Translations under genes and position numbers: made by a program | The notes under the pieces: generated by a model | What the model saw: the letters and a program-made list of their open reading frames with translations, nothing else | What the model was told of the DNA's origin: nothing | Database searches by the model: none | Assembly (NCBI GenBank): GCA_017303335.1 | Contig: JAFLBK010000001.1 | Location: 997,001-1,061,000 of the forward strand | DNA from: Chitinophagales bacterium | GTDB taxonomy: Bacteria; Bacteroidota; Bacteroidia; Chitinophagales; Chitinophagaceae | DNA length: 64,000 nt | Direction of reading: 5' to 3' | Shown here: one piece after another, positions 1 through 7,633 of the stretch | Layout of the letters: every line of letters begins with the position of its first letter | Position numbering within the stretch: position 1 is the first letter of the stretch

Positions 1-1
1 T

Positions 2-313
2 GCCATCTGGCACGGCTTGCTGCATAAAGAAGGCATGCGTGAACTGAACATTCATTTCCGGACCGACAACAACGATTTCCTGCAATGTATTATCGAAGAC
101 AATGGTATTGGCCGGGAGGCGGCCAAACAATACGCGAAGCGGGCGTCACAAAACCAGCACACGGGTAAAGGAGTAAGCGCAGCCGTGGAACGACTTAAGA
201 TATTCAACGAACAAAACCAGGATCACAGCCAGCTCGAGATACAGGACCTGCTTATTGAACAAGACCTGGCTGCCGGAACGCGGGTGGTCATCACCCTGCC
301 CAACCTGGGCTAA
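2..313 (+). CDS. Sensor histidine kinase, C-terminal end (LytS-type, partial)
   Basis: Only the last 103 codons are in the window; the reading frame is open from base 2, so the start lies to the left. The fragment begins with AIWHGLLHKEG, the end of the N-box of a HATPase_c domain (ENAIWHGL type), followed by the G1 box DNGIGR and a G2-like GKGVSAAVERL, and ends with TRVVITLPNLG. This is how sensor kinases of the LytS/YehU class (His_kinase plus HATPase_c) end. The next gene begins 11 bases downstream and is a LytTR response regulator, so the two are almost certainly a cotranscribed two-component pair. Sensor and membrane domains are not visible, so the stimulus is unknown. Confidence 0.9.
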   Translation, partial: AIWHGLLHKEGMRELNIHFRTDNNDFLQCIIEDNGIGREAAKQYAKRASQNQHTGKGVSAAVERLKIFNEQNQDHSQLEIQDLLIEQDLAAGTRVVITLPNLG

Positions 314-324
314 AACAACCAACC

Positions 325-1065
325 ATGATCAAATCGCTTATCATCGATGATGAACAAAAGGCCAGCGACGTACTCCGCCTGATGATCGAACGCTTTGTTC
401 CCTCCATCACCGAAGTGCAAACCTGTAATGATGCACGGAATGCCGCGGCGATGATTCACCATATTCAGCCCGACATTGTTTTTCTCGACATCCGCATGCC
501 CTTCCTGGATGGATTTGAAGTACTGGAACAGATCAAAAGCAAGCCCTTCAAAGTGATTTTTACCACGGCCTACAATGAATACAGTATCCAGGCCATCCGC
601 TTCAGCGCTTTCGACTATCTTCTTAAACCCGTGGATGCCGAGGAACTGATCGGCGCCATTACCCGCTATATGGGCACACGGGAAGAACTCGGCTTCCAGC
701 CGGAACGCCTGAAAAACATCCTGCAGAATATCGATGCGGGAAACAGCAAACAATTCAAGCTGGCCCTGCCCAGCCGCGAAGGCGTTTATTTTATTTCGCC
801 TTCTGAAATTATACGACTCGAAGCATCCGGCGCCTATACCCGCTTCTTTTGCATGAACAACAAACAATACATCACTTCCAAAGTACTGGGCGATTACGAG
901 GAGCTGCTGGAACCCCACGGCTTCATCCGCACACACAAATCGCACCTGGTGAACCGGAATTTTATCTCCTTTATCAACCACGAGGGCCACGCGGTGCTTA
1001 TCGACAACAGCACGGTCGAAATTTCCCGCCGCAAGAAAGAAGAAGTGATGAAGAAATTGCGTTGA
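325..1065 (+). CDS. LytTR-family DNA-binding response regulator
   Basis: 246 residues. An N-terminal receiver domain (about 1-120) shows the acidic pair DD at 8-9, the phosphoacceptor D55 in VFLDIRMP, the TTAY switch region and the conserved lysine in LLKPVD. The C-terminal LytTR DNA-binding domain (about 140-245) contains the typical EASGAYT, THKSHLVN and EISRRKKEEV segments. It lies 11 bases after the end of a LytS-type kinase gene and is presumably phosphorylated by it. LytTR regulators bind promoter DNA through an all-beta domain; its targets cannot be read from this window. Start ATG at 325 fits the family length exactly. Confidence 0.95.
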   Translation: MIKSLIIDDEQKASDVLRLMIERFVPSITEVQTCNDARNAAAMIHHIQPDIVFLDIRMPFLDGFEVLEQIKSKPFKVIFTTAYNEYSIQAIRFSAFDYLLKPVDAEELIGAITRYMGTREELGFQPERLKNILQNIDAGNSKQFKLALPSREGVYFISPSEIIRLEASGAYTRFFCMNNKQYITSKVLGDYEELLEPHGFIRTHKSHLVNRNFISFINHEGHAVLIDNSTVEISRRKKEEVMKKLR

Positions 1066-1172
1066 TGCATCCCGCTGCAATACCGACTGCGTTTATCAAC
1101 CGGCGGCAGCCGTTTAATAAGTAAATAGACCAACCCGCTCTGACGCAACAGATCTTTGCATAAAATAATTGT

Positions 1173-2567
1173 ATGCGCAAGTTCTCGCTTTTCATCGCAG
1201 GTCTTTGCCTATTACAGGTTGCCAGCAGTCAGCCCACCCTGGTAAACACCGGGGAGATCTTGTACATCGGCGCGGAAGCAACGGTGCAGATCAACGGCGA
1301 CTTTAAAAACGAAGCTGGCGGTAATTTTATCAACAACGGAACAGTTACCATAACCGGTAAGATCACCAACGACCAAGTGATGAACAGCTACACGGGTAAA
1401 CTGGTACTGAAAGGCTCATCGGCGCAACACCTCGATGGTCTTTCGGATATGCTCACCAAACACTTCGAGATCAATAATGCCGCCGGCCTCACACTCAACA
1501 GCCGGTTGAAGGTCGACGGGATCTGCGAATTCACAAACGGCATCATCACCACCGGTTCAACAGCCACACCGCTTTGGTTCACTCCCGGTGCAACAGCAAA
1601 AGCGGCAAAAGACAACAGCCATGTACATGGCTTTGTGGTCAAAGAAGGAACAGGGTCTTTCGAATTCCCGGTGGGTGATGAAACCAGGTACCAGCGAGTG
1701 GGCGTAAATCTTTCCGGCAACAGTTCCGGCCTGCGTGTGCGCTATTATGGTTCAGATGCCGGAGCTGGAAATTTTACGGCAACGGGCACCGAACCGGTTG
1801 CCCTGGTAAGCTATAACAAGAATGAATATTGGGAAGTATATCCGCTCACAAACGCAATCGGTACAATCAGCATTTTCTGGGATGGATATAAAGATGCCTT
1901 CGGAAATATAGTCGGGCAACGAAAAGTAGCGCACCAGGCCGGCGGTAATTGGCTGAACGAAGGAACCAACGGTACCGGAACTACCGGCGCCGGCAGTGTT
2001 ACAAGCAATAACCTGGTCAACTGGGGACTGTTTACACTGGGAAGTATTTCAATGGCCCTGCCGGTTACCTGGCTGTATTTCGAAGGCAGGCTCAACCAAC
2101 AACAGAGAGCGGTATTGCAATGGAAGGTACAGGAGAGCAATGTACTGAATTACGAAGTGCAGAAGAGCGCCGATGGAATTTCGTTCACCGGCATCGGCAC
2201 ACAGAAAAGCCTGGGCGAGGGCGAACACGCCTACCAACTTACCGAGCCCAATGCCTTAAGCGGTACAGCCTATTACCGGGTATTGCAAGCCGACCGGAAT
2301 GGAGCGGGGCGTTACAGCCGGGTGATCGCACTCAGCACCGGTGGTTCGCCGGAATGGACCGTATTTCCCAACCCCTTCCGGCAGGGATTTACAATTACCG
2401 TAAGCAAGCCCGAAACAGCTTCGCTGTTTAATATGCAGGGGCAGTTGATCAGGAGAATGCAGGTTTCGGCAGGCGCTAACTATATCGAAGGAAACGGGCT
2501 GACCCCAGGAACCTACCTGCTGCAGGTAGGAACTACCGTTCCGGCCAGAAAAATAATCAAAGAGTAG
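1173..2567 (+). CDS. Secreted protein with T9SS C-terminal sorting domain
   Basis: 464 residues. The N-terminus MRKFSLFIAGLCLLQVASS is a signal peptide. The middle (about 25-290) is a Gly/Thr/Asn-rich beta-solenoid-like region (NTGEILYIGAEATVQINGDF, later a region with FEFPVGD) of the kind common in Bacteroidota surface proteins. The last about 75 residues (VFPNPF ... LFNMQGQLIRRM ... LTPGTYLLQV ... KIIKE) form a type A sorting domain of the type IX secretion system, which directs the protein across the outer membrane where the tag is removed. It stands alone, followed by a hairpin terminator. Cargo function is not recognisable; I would call it an adhesin-like or structural surface protein only by inference. 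Confidence 0.9.
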   Translation: MRKFSLFIAGLCLLQVASSQPTLVNTGEILYIGAEATVQINGDFKNEAGGNFINNGTVTITGKITNDQVMNSYTGKLVLKGSSAQHLDGLSDMLTKHFEINNAAGLTLNSRLKVDGICEFTNGIITTGSTATPLWFTPGATAKAAKDNSHVHGFVVKEGTGSFEFPVGDETRYQRVGVNLSGNSSGLRVRYYGSDAGAGNFTATGTEPVALVSYNKNEYWEVYPLTNAIGTISIFWDGYKDAFGNIVGQRKVAHQAGGNWLNEGTNGTGTTGAGSVTSNNLVNWGLFTLGSISMALPVTWLYFEGRLNQQQRAVLQWKVQESNVLNYEVQKSADGISFTGIGTQKSLGEGEHAYQLTEPNALSGTAYYRVLQADRNGAGRYSRVIALSTGGSPEWTVFPNPFRQGFTITVSKPETASLFNMQGQLIRRMQVSAGANYIEGNGLTPGTYLLQVGTTVPARKIIKE

Positions 2568-2595
2568 AACATCAAGATTGGATATTGGAACAAGA

Positions 2596-2618
2596 CGCCC
2601 GGGAAACCGGGCGTTTTT
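2596..2618 (+). terminator. Intrinsic terminator after the T9SS protein gene
   Basis: Seven-base-pair G/C stem CGCCCGG / CCGGGCG closed by a GAAA tetraloop and followed by five T. It lies 28 bases after the stop codon at 2567. The same hairpin, with the preceding GATATTGGAACA also kept, recurs after the next gene at 3641. Confidence 0.85.
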
Positions 2619-2774
2619 GCACAGAAGGTAGATGAAACGCCCCAATGTATTTTTCATACGCTTGAACAGCAAAAAACAGCGGCTTACCCAATAATAGTTT
2701 TTGCCTCCGGACTCATAAAGCAATTTTGCACCAGGCATGCCGGTAAAGCGTGGCAACCAACAAAATCAGTTTAT

Positions 2775-3596
2775 ATGAGAAAGCTACTTTCAATCCTCAT
2801 TAGCATACAGGCGGTTTTGCCGGTAAGCGGGCAACTTGCCAGCAAGGATACGTCGGCCCAAAAGAATACGATTGCCTTGCTGGGTACCTACCATTTTAAT
2901 AATCCCAACCAGGACCAGTTCAATGTAAACAGCGATGATGTGCTTTCGGCAAAACGGCAAAAAGAGATTGCGCAGGTAACCGCAACACTGGCAAGATACA
3001 AACCCACCCACATAGCCCTGGAGTTTAACGCGAATGATACCGCCATGGATGCACGATACCAGCGCTACCTGAAGGGCCAGCATACCTTAAACAATTCCGA
3101 GTTGGAACAAATAGGATTCCGGCTGGCAAAAATGCTGGGCCATCCGCACGTATATCCTGTAGACGCACCCGGTATACAGCTGGACTTTAACCCCGGCGAA
3201 CTGGCGGGCGAATACGGGTACCTGCTGGAGCAACTGGGCAAGACCGGCGACAGCATCATGACGCAAATCAATGGCTGGCTGAAAAAATATACCATCGGGC
3301 AGATCCTGGCAAAGCTGAATGCGCCGGCGATGGACAAATTGAATGTGGAACTTTACTATAAATACCTTTTACCCATTGGTAAGTCGGATAACCAGCCGGG
3401 GCCGGAGGCGGTGACCCGGTGGTACAAACGCAACCTCCTCGTTTTGCACCACATCATGAAACTGGCGGAGGGAAAAAAGAACCAGCGCATCCTTGTCATT
3501 TTCGGCCAGGGGCATACCGCCATGCTCAAGCAATTCCTTTCATACACCTCCGATTTTGGGGTCGTGAATATTCAACAATTTCTGCCCGCCAACTAA
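2775..3596 (+). CDS. DUF5694 family exported protein
   Basis: 273 residues. N-terminus MRKLLSILISIQAVLPVSGQ is a signal peptide. The mature part starts IALLGTYHFNNPNQD and continues with KRQKEIAQVTATLARYKPTHIALE, the hallmark of the DUF5694 family, which shows distant resemblance to TraB/GumN-type (Tiki-like) folds; GQGHTAMLKQFL near the C-terminus belongs to the same pattern (GxxH). No catalytic role is proven for the family. The gene stands alone between two nearly identical terminator hairpins. Start ATG at 2775 gives the signal peptide directly. Confidence 0.8.
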   Translation: MRKLLSILISIQAVLPVSGQLASKDTSAQKNTIALLGTYHFNNPNQDQFNVNSDDVLSAKRQKEIAQVTATLARYKPTHIALEFNANDTAMDARYQRYLKGQHTLNNSELEQIGFRLAKMLGHPHVYPVDAPGIQLDFNPGELAGEYGYLLEQLGKTGDSIMTQINGWLKKYTIGQILAKLNAPAMDKLNVELYYKYLLPIGKSDNQPGPEAVTRWYKRNLLVLHHIMKLAEGKKNQRILVIFGQGHTAMLKQFLSYTSDFGVVNIQQFLPAN

Positions 3597-3640
3597 AATG
3601 GGTAAGTAATCAAACAACAGGATCGGATATTGGAACAGGG

Positions 3641-3663
3641 CGCCCGGGAAACCGGGCGTTTTT
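3641..3663 (+). terminator. Intrinsic terminator after the DUF5694 gene
   Basis: CGCCCGG, GAAA loop, CCGGGCG, then five T. It is the same 18-base hairpin as at 2596 and the bases before it (GATATTGGAACA) also match, so the two arose by duplication or are copies of one dispersed element. Confidence 0.85.
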
Positions 3664-3670
3664 GTACATA

Positions 3671-3763
3671 AAAAAACCCCAACATCGCTGTTGAGGTCTT
3701 CGTGGTGTGGGGCGGGATCCCTGCCTGACTGAGTCAAGCAGACAGGGAACCGCGACGGAAATT
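3671..3763 (-). repeat. Degenerate tRNA-Phe 3' end with terminator (older integration scar)
   Basis: Bases 3671-3719 match 3781-3829 with a single difference (C3701 against T3811). They hold a terminator (CCTCAACA, GCGA loop, TGTTGGGG, T6 read on the minus strand) and the last bases of a tRNA-Phe gene. After GGGATC the copy is broken by about 27 bases of an imperfect palindrome (3720-3746, CCTGCCTGAC...CAGACAGG), after which tRNA-like sequence resumes (GAACCGCGAC...ATTTTCA) and decays. It is not a functional tRNA. The simplest reading is a displaced tRNA 3' end left by an earlier integration, later hit by a palindromic repeat. Confidence 0.6.
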
Positions 3764-3780
3764 TTCAAAATGATGTAAAT

Positions 3781-3806
3781 AAAAAACCCCAACATCGCTG
3801 TTGAGG
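3781..3806 (-). terminator. Terminator of the displaced tRNA-Phe 3' end
   Basis: Read on the minus strand: eight-base-pair stem CCTCAACA / TGTTGGGG with a GCGA tetraloop, then six T. It lies just beyond the displaced tRNA 3' end at 3812-3868 and is probably the original terminator of the tRNA-Phe gene before the island came in. Confidence 0.7.
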
Positions 3807-3811
3807 TCTTT

Positions 3812-3868
3812 GTGGTGTGGGGCGGGATCGAACCGCCGACACAAGGATTTTCAGTCCTTTGCTCTACC
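3812..3868. repeat. attL: 57-bp copy of the tRNA-Phe 3' part
   Basis: Identical over 57 bases to 11550-11606, which lie inside the intact tRNA-Phe gene. It covers the tRNA from the discriminator base through the T arm and anticodon arm into the D arm, then stops matching at 3869. With the intact copy at the other end it defines the borders of an integrative element. Confidence 0.92.
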
Positions 3869-3907
3869 CTTATTCCATCTGTGTTTCGTGGGTTTTAGAC
3901 GGTACCA

Positions 3908-3925
3908 GCGTCAGCAGGTGCGTCA
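3908..3925. promoter_or_regulatory. Putative integrase arm-type site, left
   Basis: GCGTCAGCAGGTGCGTCA holds two GCGTCA words 12 bases apart. The same 18-mer with two changes lies near the other end at 11377-11394. Paired sites just inside both att cores are what arm-type binding sites of tyrosine integrases or excisionases look like. Function is inferred from position only. Confidence 0.45.
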
Positions 3926-3943
3926 GAAACCCTCATCTTCCCA

Positions 3944-5080
3944 ATGTACACAGACCCACAGATCGTTTCGACAAACAGTCTGGAAACGAGAGCCTACGTC
4001 AAGGTATATATTGACGGGGAACGACACCGGTACTATAATGGCAAAGCGATTGGAATTAACTGCAATCCAAACCACGCCAAGACAATCAAAGAGCGCAACC
4101 GTGCGCTGACTACTCTTTGTTATACCCTGAAGAAATTGCTCGATTCGGGCTGGAAACCTTCAGATATCCGGAGCATAGAGCCGGTACCTAAAGAACCAGA
4201 AGGAACAGCCGGGGACATATTTACAAGACTCTTGCTGGAGCTGGAGGAGCAAGACCTCAGTAAGCTGTACAAGAGGGATATTTCTTCAGTCGGTACCAAC
4301 TTTATCAGGTACCTAAAGGAGAACAGCCTCTATAATATGCCAAACAGCAGACTGAATTCCACTCATATTGAGAGATTCTTGAAGCAGTATAACCATTCCG
4401 CAACCTACTACATGAATAAGCGCAGAACCCTGGGCGGCATATTCTCTCGACTGGTAACGCAGAAGATCATTGACACCAACCCGGTGCATGAGACATCTCA
4501 ACTGAAAGAGAAAGCCACCCTGCATCAGGCATATACCAAGTCGCAACTGATGACCGTGTTCGATTACCTCAGATTGCATAGCCCTAATCTATACTTATGC
4601 TCTATGCTGATGTATGGTTGCCTCCTTCGACCACATCAGGAAGTCAGACAATTATTCCGCAGCGATTTTAATGAAGACTGTTCTGTAATTGCTCTTAGTG
4701 GCGAGAACAACAAGAGCGGAAGAATAAGAACGGTACATGTTCCATTGTATGTGCATGAGGTTTTGTTACAGCAAGGGATTCCTCAATACGAGCCAAGCCG
4801 GAACATATTCACCGGTACCGGTTGTATCTATAATGAATCTTACTTTAACACAACATGGTCAAGGATTAAGGAGAAGCTTGTAAACGATGGGGTGATCGGA
4901 GATAACCATACCCTGTACTCGTTTCGGCATACAGCCGCTGTAAACCTATATATGAAGACCAAAGACCTGTTTAAAGTGCAACAGGCATTAGGGCATAGTT
5001 CGATGACTGTAACTTTGACCTACATGAGGAGCCTTGGTATAATGAATGCAACAACAGCTGATGATGTGCCAGACTTATAA
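3944..5080 (+). CDS. Tyrosine recombinase / site-specific integrase
   Basis: 378 residues. The N-terminal part (about 1-100) is an arm-binding-like region, the middle (about 100-190) a SAM-like core-binding domain (FIRYLKENSLYN ... YYMNKRRTLGGIFSRL), and the C-terminal half the catalytic domain. Visible catalytic residues are the arginine in CLLRPHQEVRQL, the lysine in GENNKSGR, HTLYSFRHT (H-x-x-R box), LGHSS and the nucleophile tyrosine in VTLTYMRS. It resembles phage-type integrases of Bacteroidota. It reads inward from the left att site and is the obvious agent of integration at tRNA-Phe. Start ATG at 3944; no in-frame upstream ATG lies closer to the att site. Confidence 0.95.
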   Translation: MYTDPQIVSTNSLETRAYVKVYIDGERHRYYNGKAIGINCNPNHAKTIKERNRALTTLCYTLKKLLDSGWKPSDIRSIEPVPKEPEGTAGDIFTRLLLELEEQDLSKLYKRDISSVGTNFIRYLKENSLYNMPNSRLNSTHIERFLKQYNHSATYYMNKRRTLGGIFSRLVTQKIIDTNPVHETSQLKEKATLHQAYTKSQLMTVFDYLRLHSPNLYLCSMLMYGCLLRPHQEVRQLFRSDFNEDCSVIALSGENNKSGRIRTVHVPLYVHEVLLQQGIPQYEPSRNIFTGTGCIYNESYFNTTWSRIKEKLVNDGVIGDNHTLYSFRHTAAVNLYMKTKDLFKVQQALGHSSMTVTLTYMRSLGIMNATTADDVPDL

Positions 5081-5892
5081 CAACAGCCGGGGAGAGCAAT
5101 CTTCCCGGCTCTGCCAGAGACCAACATAGAATATGCCCAACATTGGCTATCATATTGTCATTATGAATACAATGATCATTTGCAGGAAGAAAGGTCTCGG
5201 TCTCCCTCTCTCGCTATCAAAAACACACGCCAGGTACCGGCAAAGACATGTTCGTTCCTCACATCACTTTGCCTTTGCTTCTTCGTCGCATACCTGTCAT
5301 GGTTTTTGGCTTCAGTCAGTCGCCTTCATCCGGTCGCTTTTGTCTACAGTATAGCAATACCACAACACAGCCCTGTACTTCGTTGCAATACTGTATCCAG
5401 CGACCTCCTCCATATATCCGCCACCTGCCGGTCGCAAGCGGCACTGGCACATAGCGGCGTTATTGCAATGCTGGTGCAGCCCATCGCTCATGTAAACATG
5501 CTTCGCATCGCAAGCCACGTTGTGGTCGTGCTTTCGCCTCCTTCGTCGGCTACCTGCACTCCCCCCGATTGCTCCATGGCGGTGTGGTGGCGAACGGTCG
5601 GCACTACTTCTGTCGCTCGTTCCTCGCTTCTTCATCCTTGCCGCCCTGCCAGAAATATTTGAAACACATTGACTGCCGCAGCCGCAACAATCAGCCCAAA
5701 GATCAACGATTATAAAAGCGGCTTTGGCTTGTGCAATAAGCTATACGATTACCGATAACACAATACCTCGATACCACATGATTCGGACGGTAATCATATA
5801 GCTTATTTGCACCCTGACATTGTGGAAAATGAAAGCAAGAGCTAACATAACAGCACCAATAAATTGTATTTTGCGTAAACACAAGAGTATGT
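5081..5892. other. 812-base stretch without a convincing gene
   Basis: Only low-quality open frames on both strands cover this stretch; none has recognisable motifs, and codon use is Cys/Ser/Arg-rich nonsense. The + strand from about 5240 to 5660 is pyrimidine-rich. The right part holds the long inverted repeat at 5731-5812. The stretch sits between the integrase and the putative replication gene and may hold the element's origin and promoters, or a decayed gene. Confidence 0.6.
5731..5812. repeat. Long inverted repeat before the putative replication gene
   Basis: Arm 5731-5754 (GTGCAATAAGCTATACGATT plus ACCG) pairs with arm 5788-5812 with one mismatch and one bulged base; the loop is 33 bases. 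It ends 80 bases before the ATG at 5893. An arm of this length ahead of a putative replication protein suggests a replication origin or a regulatory hairpin; it has no T-run and is not a typical terminator. Confidence 0.75.
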
Positions 5893-7509
5893 ATGAACAA
5901 TACGATTATTGGTACGCACCTGTATATTCCAGAGAACATAAATGAGCAAGAGCTACTTAAACAATACCCTATAGGGAATTATTCATTTAAAGATGGGTTC
6001 AACTTGCTTGACATGTTCTTTATCATTAGCAGGCTTATTGAGGTTCCTTATTTTAACCGGAGCCTTAGGAACAACGAAGGGTATGTTACTTTGAAGGCTC
6101 AGTACATGCAGTTTTTTGTGTCGTCTTACCACGACTATATAACTTATCTGGAAAGCGCAGGGGTAATTACCATAGACAGACATTTTATACAAGGTCAAAA
6201 GTCGAGAGGGTATTCATTTCTTGAGCCGTATTTGTCTGCGAGTACCTTAAGAGAGATTCCTGTTCCATTAACCGCAAGGCTATACAAAAGAATATCAAAG
6301 AAGGAGAATGAATTTGCCATAAGTGAGCAAGCCAGTAAGTTGTACCCATATCTCACCAAATGGTTTAATGCAGAACTCACAATTAAATTCGAGGAAGCCA
6401 ATCAAATTATCGACCTAATTCATTTGTTGAGAAAGGCAGAGAAAAGGGCAATTATTCGCAATACAATTACCATTCTTAACTCTATTAACGAGATGTCGAA
6501 AAGCGACTTTGCTGACCTTCGAAAAGCGGTTCGCCCAATTTATGAATATAAATTTGGCCTGCTCACAATACGCAAACAAAGGTGGGTCGCTAAGATTGAC
6601 AGTACGGTATTTCGATTGCATACCAATCTCACAAACCTGAAGAGCGAATTGCGTTATTGTCTGCGATATCAAGGGAGAGATCTGGTGTCGATTGATATAA
6701 AGAACTGCCAGCCGTATCTTAGCATACTACTATTCCACCCTGGGTTTTATGAGAGTGAAAGCAGATGGCAGGAGTTTTACCGAAAGAGGAAGGCTGTGAA
6801 TACCACACTTAAACCCATCACACCCATCACACTATCACACAACTCTATCACCCAATCCAATCTCTCATTCTCATTCTCACATTCCTCCAAATACAACCAC
6901 CTCATTACGATATTGCTTTCGGAAGAAACGGCAGATCACGAAAGCAATTCTGCGATTTCCGACACTTTGACTGATGATCTAAATGAGTATATACGACATG
7001 CTGCTGAAGGAACTTTATACGAGTATATTGGAAATGAATTGAAAATCCGGGGCTTAACTATTCCAGAGGAAAGAGGGAAAATCAAGGAGATCGTATTTCA
7101 AACCCTCTTTACAGATAATAGATATATCGGTCAAGAAGAGGCTGAGCCTAAGCGGATATTTGCCGAACTATTCCCTACAGTCGCAAGGATATTCAACCTA
7201 ATCAAAACCTCAAAGAGCGAGATACTACCAATCACTCTACAGCAGATAGAAAGCGAATTGTTCTTAAAGCGAATAACAAAGCGAGTTTCCATGGAAAGGC
7301 CCGAGTTGCCAATATTTACGATCCATGATTCCATTATAACCAAAAGAGGCGAAGAAGCCTATATCGAAAGTGTCATCAAAAACGAATGCGAGAAAGCGAT
7401 AGGAATTTCTCCTTCGGTGCAGATCGAAAATTATACAGACCAGGGAATAGAAGACGTAAAAGTGGCGTTACAGCGGCAAATTGAGAAAGCAGAGACAACC
7501 TCTATATGA
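5893..7509 (+). CDS. Putative palm-domain polymerase / replication protein of the element
   Basis: 538 residues, no family name recognised with certainty. Three segments recall single-subunit nucleic-acid polymerases (family A DNA polymerases and T7-type RNA polymerases): VSIDIKNCQPYLS with D268 as a motif-A-like aspartate, KIKEIVFQTLFTDNR around K398 as a motif-B-like segment, and FTIHDSII with H478-D479 as a motif-C-like HD. The order is right, but spacing differs from known families, so this is inference. Between motifs A and B lies a Ser/Thr/Pro-rich low-complexity insert encoded by a 110-base tract with no G. The N-terminal 240 residues are helical and lack known motifs. It follows a long inverted repeat and is the element's best candidate for a replication or primer-making enzyme. 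Base composition is AT-rich compared with the chromosome. Confidence 0.55.
   Translation: MNNTIIGTHLYIPENINEQELLKQYPIGNYSFKDGFNLLDMFFIISRLIEVPYFNRSLRNNEGYVTLKAQYMQFFVSSYHDYITYLESAGVITIDRHFIQGQKSRGYSFLEPYLSASTLREIPVPLTARLYKRISKKENEFAISEQASKLYPYLTKWFNAELTIKFEEANQIIDLIHLLRKAEKRAIIRNTITILNSINEMSKSDFADLRKAVRPIYEYKFGLLTIRKQRWVAKIDSTVFRLHTNLTNLKSELRYCLRYQGRDLVSIDIKNCQPYLSILLFHPGFYESESRWQEFYRKRKAVNTTLKPITPITLSHNSITQSNLSFSFSHSSKYNHLITILLSEETADHESNSAISDTLTDDLNEYIRHAAEGTLYEYIGNELKIRGLTIPEERGKIKEIVFQTLFTDNRYIGQEEAEPKRIFAELFPTVARIFNLIKTSKSEILPITLQQIESELFLKRITKRVSMERPELPIFTIHDSIITKRGEEAYIESVIKNECEKAIGISPSVQIENYTDQGIEDVKVALQRQIEKAETTSI
6799..6908 (+). repeat. 110-base G-free tract inside the polymerase-like gene
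   Basis: The + strand has no G from 6799 to 6908 and is built of CA/TC-rich words (CCCATCACA, TCTCATTCTCATTCTCACATTC). It encodes NTTLKPITPITLSHNSITQS and the serine-rich residues that follow, keeping the frame open. It looks like an in-frame low-complexity insertion between polymerase-like motifs A and B. Confidence 0.8.
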
Positions 7510-7633
7510 TACTATGCAGCTTTTACCGTGTTCGGGACTGAATAAAGGGTCACGAAATAGGATAAAACTGAGAGGGAAATTCACATATCGTGGCATTGTA
7601 AGCACGTAAATTCACATTATTGCCACGGTTAGG

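Noticed and set aside
310..1080. 256-codon open frame on the minus strand
   Set aside because: It is the shadow of the LytTR regulator on the other strand; the sequence has no conserved motifs.
3671..3763. Functional second tRNA-Phe
   Set aside because: The T arm is broken by a 27-base insertion and the D arm and 5' half are missing.
5180..5662. 160-codon open frame in the island
   Set aside because: Cys/Ser-rich, no motifs, no starts with ribosome site; treated as non-coding.
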